Source: Bacteroidales bacterium (GTDB lineage: Bacteria; Bacteroidota; Bacteroidia; Bacteroidales; UBA932). Taken from it: a stretch of DNA of 64,000 nucleotides. Shown here piece after piece: positions 60,121 to 64,000 of this stretch (the first letter of the stretch is position 1; each line of letters begins with the position of its first letter). The stretch spans positions 1 through 64,000 of the forward strand of contig JAFZWD010000050.1 in NCBI GenBank assembly GCA_017617495.1. Reading direction: 5' to 3'. The translations under genes and the position numbers were made by a program. Under the pieces are notes generated by a model. It was not told the DNA's origin and made no database searches. It worked only from the letters and a program-made list of their open reading frames with translations.

Positions 60121-61185
60121 TTACATTCCTGAAATAATCTCCAGGGCAGAGACGAGAGCGTGCGCGAGGGTGTCCGTGAGGCGGATGAGCAGGGGGACGG
60201 GCAGGCCGAGGGCGAGCAGCGCGAGGGTGGCGACGGCGCAGATGACCATGGCCCAGGTGAGCGGCAGGGCCAGCAAGTTGGTGATTATGAAGTATTTAGG
60301 GAAGGTGCGGAAGCGCAGCCAGACCAGCGGGGCGGTGAAGACCTGACAGGAGACGGTGAGCGCCACGCTGCGCCAGATCCAGGCGAAAGGATCGCGTCGG
60401 AAGCGGCGCGAACTGGGGTACCAGCCTTCGAGCCGGGGGTAGAGGGTAAAGATGCCCATCATAGCGAGATAGGAGAGCTGAAAGCCGAGCGAGGAAATAA
60501 CCTGCGGCCGGAAGACCAGCTGCAGCAAAAGTGCCGTACAGAGCACGCTGATGCCGTTTCGCCGACGTCCGGGACTGTGCGCGGCCGCCTCGTTTATGCA
60601 GATGAAAAGGAAGGCGCGGACAATCGACGGCGATGCCCCGGTAACGAGCGCGTAGAAGCCGCAGAGAAGGATGAGGATGGCGCTCCGCGCGATGGCCCCA
60701 GCCCTGCTGTTCCCCAGCAGCAGGAGAATCTTTCCCGCGGCCAGATAGATTATACCGAGATGAAGCCCCGAAAGGGCGAGGATATGGGAAGCGCCGCTCG
60801 CCCGGAAAACGGTGACGGTCTCGCGTGGAAGCGCGTCCCTGTTGCCCGTCAGGATGGCGCGCAGAAGCCCCGCGGTGCCCTCGTGAGGCCAGGGCACCGA
60901 ATCTATGAGGGTGCAGAGCGATTCCTGAATTCTCCCAGCAAAAGCCGGCTCCGAAGCGTCGTCCAGGGGCGAAACCGCCATACGGCACAGGCATCCGAGG
61001 CTGAAGAACAGCATCGCGCCCGCCGCCCTGCGGCTGCCTTCTCCGGCTGCGCTCACAAACAGGAGCGCAGACAGGACCGATATTGCGGAGAGTGCTGCGG
61101 GGCCGGGGCCGTGGAAGAATGTGGCAATGGCCGTGCCCGCAACGAAAGGAAACGACAGTGTCACGATGTTGCGCGAGACAGTCAT
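60121..61185 (-). CDS. ComEC/Rec2 competence-domain membrane protein (short form)
   Basis: 354 residues and about eight to ten hydrophobic segments. The competence core is recognisable: SHILALSGLHLGIIY, GASPSIVRAFLFICINE, SSLGFQLSYLAMMGI. ComEC moves single-stranded DNA across the inner membrane during natural uptake. This protein lacks a C-terminal metallo-beta-lactamase domain and has only a short N-terminal part, so it is the core alone. The ATG at 61185 is chosen because the earlier TTG at 61206 lies in the promoter box. No other com gene is visible here. Confidence 0.85.
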   Translation of the reverse strand: MTVSRNIVTLSFPFVAGTAIATFFHGPGPAALSAISVLSALLFVSAAGEGSRRAAGAMLFFSLGCLCRMAVSPLDDASEPAFAGRIQESLCTLIDSVPWPHEGTAGLLRAILTGNRDALPRETVTVFRASGASHILALSGLHLGIIYLAAGKILLLLGNSRAGAIARSAILILLCGFYALVTGASPSIVRAFLFICINEAAAHSPGRRRNGISVLCTALLLQLVFRPQVISSLGFQLSYLAMMGIFTLYPRLEGWYPSSRRFRRDPFAWIWRSVALTVSCQVFTAPLVWLRFRTFPKYFIITNLLALPLTWAMVICAVATLALLALGLPVPLLIRLTDTLAHALVSALEIISGM

Positions 61186-61203
61186 AGCCGTTCCGGTTTT
61201 CTG

Positions 61204-61211
61204 CAAAAATA
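61204..61211 (-). promoter_or_regulatory. -7 box TATTTTTG for comEC
   Basis: Exact TAnnTTTG match on the minus strand, 18 bases before the ATG at 61185. Confidence 0.5.
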
Positions 61212-61268
61212 GCCAGTATTATCCTTGAATTTTTGGCTTTCGGACTGGATATTTTCAAAACAGTTTGC

Positions 61269-61276
61269 TAAATTTG
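61269..61276 (+). promoter_or_regulatory. -7 box TAAATTTG for ackA-pta
   Basis: Exact match, 33 bases before the ackA ATG. The -33 region has only a weak CTGG. Confidence 0.5.
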
Positions 61277-61309
61277 TAGGTTATTGGAAATCACATATTA
61301 ACTATACCC

Positions 61310-62515
61310 ATGATAATTCTCGTAATCAACTGCGGCAGCTCTTCCATCAAGTACCAGCTTCTGGACATGAAGAGCGACACCGACTACAGCCTCAAGGCCA
61401 AAGGCCTGGTGGAAAAAATCACTCTTCCGGAAGGAAGGATCGTTCACAAGCCCTCCGGCAAGGAACCCTTCGAGCAGGTGCTTCCCATTCCCGACCACAC
61501 CGTCGGCATGAAGCTCGTGCTGGACGCCCTGGTGAATCCTCAGCACGGCGTGCTGGGCAGCTACGACGAAATCCAGGCTGTCGGCCACCGTATAGTGCAG
61601 GGGGCCGACTTCTTCGAGGGCAGCGTCCTCGTGGACGAAGACGTACTCCGCAAGATTGAAATCTGCTGCGACTTCGCACCTCTCCACAACCCCGCCCATC
61701 TTCTCGGCATCAGGGCCATGCAGAGCGTGCTTCCCAAGGTCCCCCAGGTGGTGGTGTTCGACACGGCATTCCATCAGACCATGCCGGAAGAGGCCTACAT
61801 GTACGCGCTTCCTTACAATTATTATAAGGATTATCACGTCCGCCGCTACGGCGCCCACGGCACTTCGCACCAGTATGTTTCGCGCGAAGGCGCCCGCTTT
61901 ACCGGCATAGACATCAATAACTCCAAGATCATCACCTGCCATATTGGCAACGGCTCTTCGGTAACCGCCATCAAGGACGGTAAGTGCATCGACACTTCCA
62001 TGGGCTTCACCCCGCTCGAGGGCATGATAATGGGCACCCGCTGCGGCAATGTCGACTGCAACGTCATCCCCTACATCATGAAGAAGGAGAACCTCAGCCC
62101 GGACGAGATGACAGACATCATGAACAAGAAGAGCGGCTTCCTGGGCCTCTCGGGCTTCAGCTCGGACATGCGCGACATGCTCGCGGCGGCCGACGAGGGC
62201 AACGCCAGGGCTCAGCTCGTCATCAAGAAGCTCATCTACGACATAGTCAAGCTCATCGGCGCATACACCGCCGTCCTGGGCGGAGTGGACCTGCTGGTCT
62301 TCACCGCCGGCATCGGCGAGAACAACGCCTTCCTGCGCAAGGCAGTCTGCGAAAAGCTCGCATGGCTCGGAGTCAGGATCGACGACGATGCCAACTCCCA
62401 CAACGGACAGGAGATGCTTCTCTCCACACCCGACTCCAAGGTCAAAGTGGCCCTCATCCCCACCGAGGAGGAACTGATGATCGCCCGTGACACGATGCAC
62501 ATCACAGCAAAATAA
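61310..62515 (+). CDS. ackA: Acetate kinase
   Basis: Makes ATP and acetate from acetyl phosphate and ADP. 401 residues. Motifs: VINCGSSSIKYQLLD at the start, VVFDTAFHQTMPEEAYMYALP, HLGN-type ITCHIGNGSSVTAI, DTSMGFTPLEGMIMGTRCG and FTAGIGENN. It is followed by pta, the usual acetate-fermentation pair, with a 27-bp palindrome between the genes. Confidence 0.97.
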   Translation: MIILVINCGSSSIKYQLLDMKSDTDYSLKAKGLVEKITLPEGRIVHKPSGKEPFEQVLPIPDHTVGMKLVLDALVNPQHGVLGSYDEIQAVGHRIVQGADFFEGSVLVDEDVLRKIEICCDFAPLHNPAHLLGIRAMQSVLPKVPQVVVFDTAFHQTMPEEAYMYALPYNYYKDYHVRRYGAHGTSHQYVSREGARFTGIDINNSKIITCHIGNGSSVTAIKDGKCIDTSMGFTPLEGMIMGTRCGNVDCNVIPYIMKKENLSPDEMTDIMNKKSGFLGLSGFSSDMRDMLAAADEGNARAQLVIKKLIYDIVKLIGAYTAVLGGVDLLVFTAGIGENNAFLRKAVCEKLAWLGVRIDDDANSHNGQEMLLSTPDSKVKVALIPTEEELMIARDTMHITAK

Positions 62516-62516
62516 C

Positions 62517-62543
62517 CGTCATTGCCGACCTGATCGGCAATCT
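62517..62543 (+). repeat. 27-bp palindromic repeat between ackA and pta
   Basis: CGTC, arms ATTGCCGA and TCGGCAAT around CCTGA, then CT. It begins one base after the ackA stop. Related to the copies inside purL, with paired stem changes. Confidence 0.82.
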
Positions 62544-62557
62544 AAACATTAAACAGT

Positions 62558-63562
62558 ATGAACCTGATTGACAGTATAGTAGCGCGCGCCAAATCCAACA
62601 GGCAGCGCATAGTGCTCCCCGAATCGCTCGAAGAGCGCACCATCACCGCGGCGGACCGCGCCATTGCCGACGGCCTGGCCGACATCATCCTTATCGGAAA
62701 CCGTGACGAGATTCTCGCTTACGCGGAGAAACTCGGCCTCAAGCATATCGCGCAGGCGACCATCATCGACCCCGCCACCAGCCCCAAGACCGAGGAATAC
62801 GCCCAGCTGCTGTTCGAACTCCGCCAGAAGAAGGGTATGACGCTGGAACTGGCCCGCAAGACCGTTCTGGATCCGCTGTACTTCGGCTGCCTCATCATCA
62901 AGAGCGGCGACGCCGACGGACAGATCAGCGGTGCGCTTTCCACCACAGGCGAAACACTTCGCCCTGCGCTCCAGATTATCAAGTGCTCCCCGGGCATATC
63001 CTGCGTGAGCGGCGCGATGCTGATGATCACCCAGGCTCCCGAATATGGCGAGAACGGCGTGCTGGTCATCGGCGACGTGGCGGTTACTCCCGCTCCTGAT
63101 GCTTCCCAGCTTGCACAGATTGCAGTCTGCACTGCCCGTACCGCCCGCAGCGTGGCCGGATTCGACGACCCGCGCGTCGCGATGCTTTCCTTCTCCACCA
63201 AGGGCTCCGCAAAGCACGAAGTCGTGGACAAGGTGATCGAGGCTACAGGCCTGGCAAAAGAACTCGACCCCGCGCTCAAGATTGACGGCGAACTTCAGGC
63301 AGATGCCGCCCTGGTGCCCTCCGTTGGCGCCAAGAAGGCTCCCGGCTCGGACATCGCAGGCAAGGCCAACGTGCTGGTGTTCCCCAACCTCGAGGTCGGC
63401 AACATCGCCTACAAGCTCATCCAGCGTCTCGGCCATGCCGACGCCATCGGCCCCATCCTCCAGGGTATCGCAAAGCCGGTCAACGACCTCAGCCGCGGCT
63501 GCTCGGTGGACGACGTCTACAAGATGATCGCCATCACTGCCTGCCAGGCGATGGATGCGTAA
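62558..63562 (+). CDS. pta: Phosphate acetyltransferase
   Basis: Converts acetyl-CoA and phosphate to acetyl phosphate, feeding AckA. 334 residues, the short form without the DRTGG regulatory domain. Motifs: RIVLPESLEERTITAADRA, GQISGALSTTGETLRPALQ and KAPGSDIAGKANVLVFPNLEVGNIAYK. Together with ackA it gives substrate-level ATP in an anaerobic fermenter. Confidence 0.96.
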   Translation: MNLIDSIVARAKSNRQRIVLPESLEERTITAADRAIADGLADIILIGNRDEILAYAEKLGLKHIAQATIIDPATSPKTEEYAQLLFELRQKKGMTLELARKTVLDPLYFGCLIIKSGDADGQISGALSTTGETLRPALQIIKCSPGISCVSGAMLMITQAPEYGENGVLVIGDVAVTPAPDASQLAQIAVCTARTARSVAGFDDPRVAMLSFSTKGSAKHEVVDKVIEATGLAKELDPALKIDGELQADAALVPSVGAKKAPGSDIAGKANVLVFPNLEVGNIAYKLIQRLGHADAIGPILQGIAKPVNDLSRGCSVDDVYKMIAITACQAMDA

Positions 63563-63570
63563 AAGCTAAA

Positions 63571-64000
63571 TCAGAATAAATTCCTGCAAGGAAGCTTGTC
63601 GCTGTAGCGACGGCGGCTTTCGCGGACGAGTTCGCGGAGGTTACGGGAGAATTTGGGCCCTTTCCAGGCGTGGGTGTTGGTGACGAGGAGCCAGCATTCG
63701 CCGTCGGGGTAGAGCATTACGAAGGCGCTGGTGCCGGAGAGGGAACCGGTGCGCTGCCAGCCCAGTTCGGGGTCGGTGGAATTCCAGCCGAGGCTGAATT
63801 TGTGGTCGTCCGAGAAGGCTGTCATCTGCCTCACGCTGTGCCTGGAGAGGATGTCGGGCACTTCCTTGCGGCCGTCGATGGAGGCGACGAACCTTGCCAG
63901 TTCGGCCGTCGAGGCCACCCAGGCGCCTGCGCCCAAAAGCCCACGGATATTGTTGCCGCCGTAGCAGCGCGCCACCGAATCGCCGCTGTTGTTGAATTCG
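63571..64000 (-). CDS. Serine hydrolase of the beta-lactamase (class C/PF00144) family, C-terminal part
   Basis: The gene runs off the right edge, so the catalytic SxxK serine is not visible. The seen 142 residues include GAGAWVASTAELARFVAS, typical of this family after the Tyr motif, and WQRTGSLSGTSAFVMLYPDG, which fits the (H/K)-T/G-G box region. Such Bacteroidota proteins are mostly esterases or peptidases rather than antibiotic-degrading enzymes; substrate is unknown. Convergent with pta, eight bases apart. Confidence 0.8.
   Translation of the reverse strand, partial: EFNNSGDSVARCYGGNNIRGLLGAGAWVASTAELARFVASIDGRKEVPDILSRHSVRQMTAFSDDHKFSLGWNSTDPELGWQRTGSLSGTSAFVMLYPDGECWLLVTNTHAWKGPKFSRNLRELVRESRRRYSDKLPCRNLF

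Noticed and set aside
1..64000. tRNA, rRNA, CRISPR arrays and purine riboswitches
   Set aside because: No tRNA T-loop context, no rRNA-like stretch, no regularly spaced direct repeats with unique spacers, and no purine-aptamer-like three-way junction was noticed before purE, purC, purA or purL. A covariance-model scan would be needed to be certain.

Overview
The window reads as a high-GC member of the Bacteroidota, probably an uncultivated Bacteroidales. The evidence is an outer-membrane beta-barrel protein with a carboxypeptidase-regulatory-like domain, a DUF4290 protein, a FISUMP lipoprotein, a fused FGAM synthase, and a recurrent promoter box TAnnTTTG (the Bacteroidota -7 element). No rRNA, tRNA or CRISPR array was seen. 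Genes are dense and often overlap by ATGA, TAATG or TGATG.

Layout. 1-9.0 kb: end of serS, ruvC, a large outer-membrane barrel gene, then PASTA protein-rluD-lnt and fabF. 9.0-11.5 kb: a ribbon-helix-helix-like gene and a large Ig-like lipoprotein on the minus strand. 11.6-26.9 kb: a purine supercluster (purA, purB, purC, purE, purL, a second purC, purF, purM, purN, purH, purD, folD). It covers every catalytic step from PRPP to AMP, apart from the purK question. 26.9-34.1 kb: minus-strand lon-ung-coaD-thioredoxin-like-M16 peptidase. 34.3-36.3 kb: HU, a 29-residue mS38/COX24-like peptide, RNase G. 36.6-43.0 kb: manA, a DJ-1 protein, an S4 protein, a YugP-like peptidase, a lipoprotein, a RAYT-type tyrosine transposase, alr. 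43.0-52.2 kb: a minus-strand chain DUF4290-ftsK-lolA-addB-addA. 52.3-55.5 kb: a four-gene overlapping operon of HPr-kinase-like protein, S26-type peptidase, PqqD-like protein and ABC transporter, resembling the kinase/chaperone/exporter part of a RiPP system but with no visible precursor. 55.6-58.0 kb: FISUMP lipoprotein, LemA, TPM protein. 58.3-61.2 kb: exonuclease, serpin lipoprotein, short ComEC. 61.3-63.6 kb: ackA-pta. The right edge cuts a beta-lactamase-family hydrolase.

Most unusual content. (1) A RAYT transposase with a 90-bp double-hairpin repeat 17 nt beyond its stop and an almost identical inverted copy 5.1 kb away. Both copies lie between convergent genes. (2) A second palindrome family of 27 bp with compensatory stem changes. 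Two full copies and a half copy sit in frame inside purL at the synthase/amidotransferase junction; another copy lies between ackA and pta. (3) A third hairpin family at 58.0-58.2 kb. (4) A PurF with Met-Gly where the catalytic Cys1-Gly2 should be, plus other glutaminase-site substitutions, while the PRPP site and Fe-S cysteines are kept. (5) Two SAICAR synthetases of different types. (6) Seven TAnnTTTG boxes placed 6-7 nt before an ATG, predicting leaderless transcripts.

All assignments come from reading motifs by eye. No database search was run.
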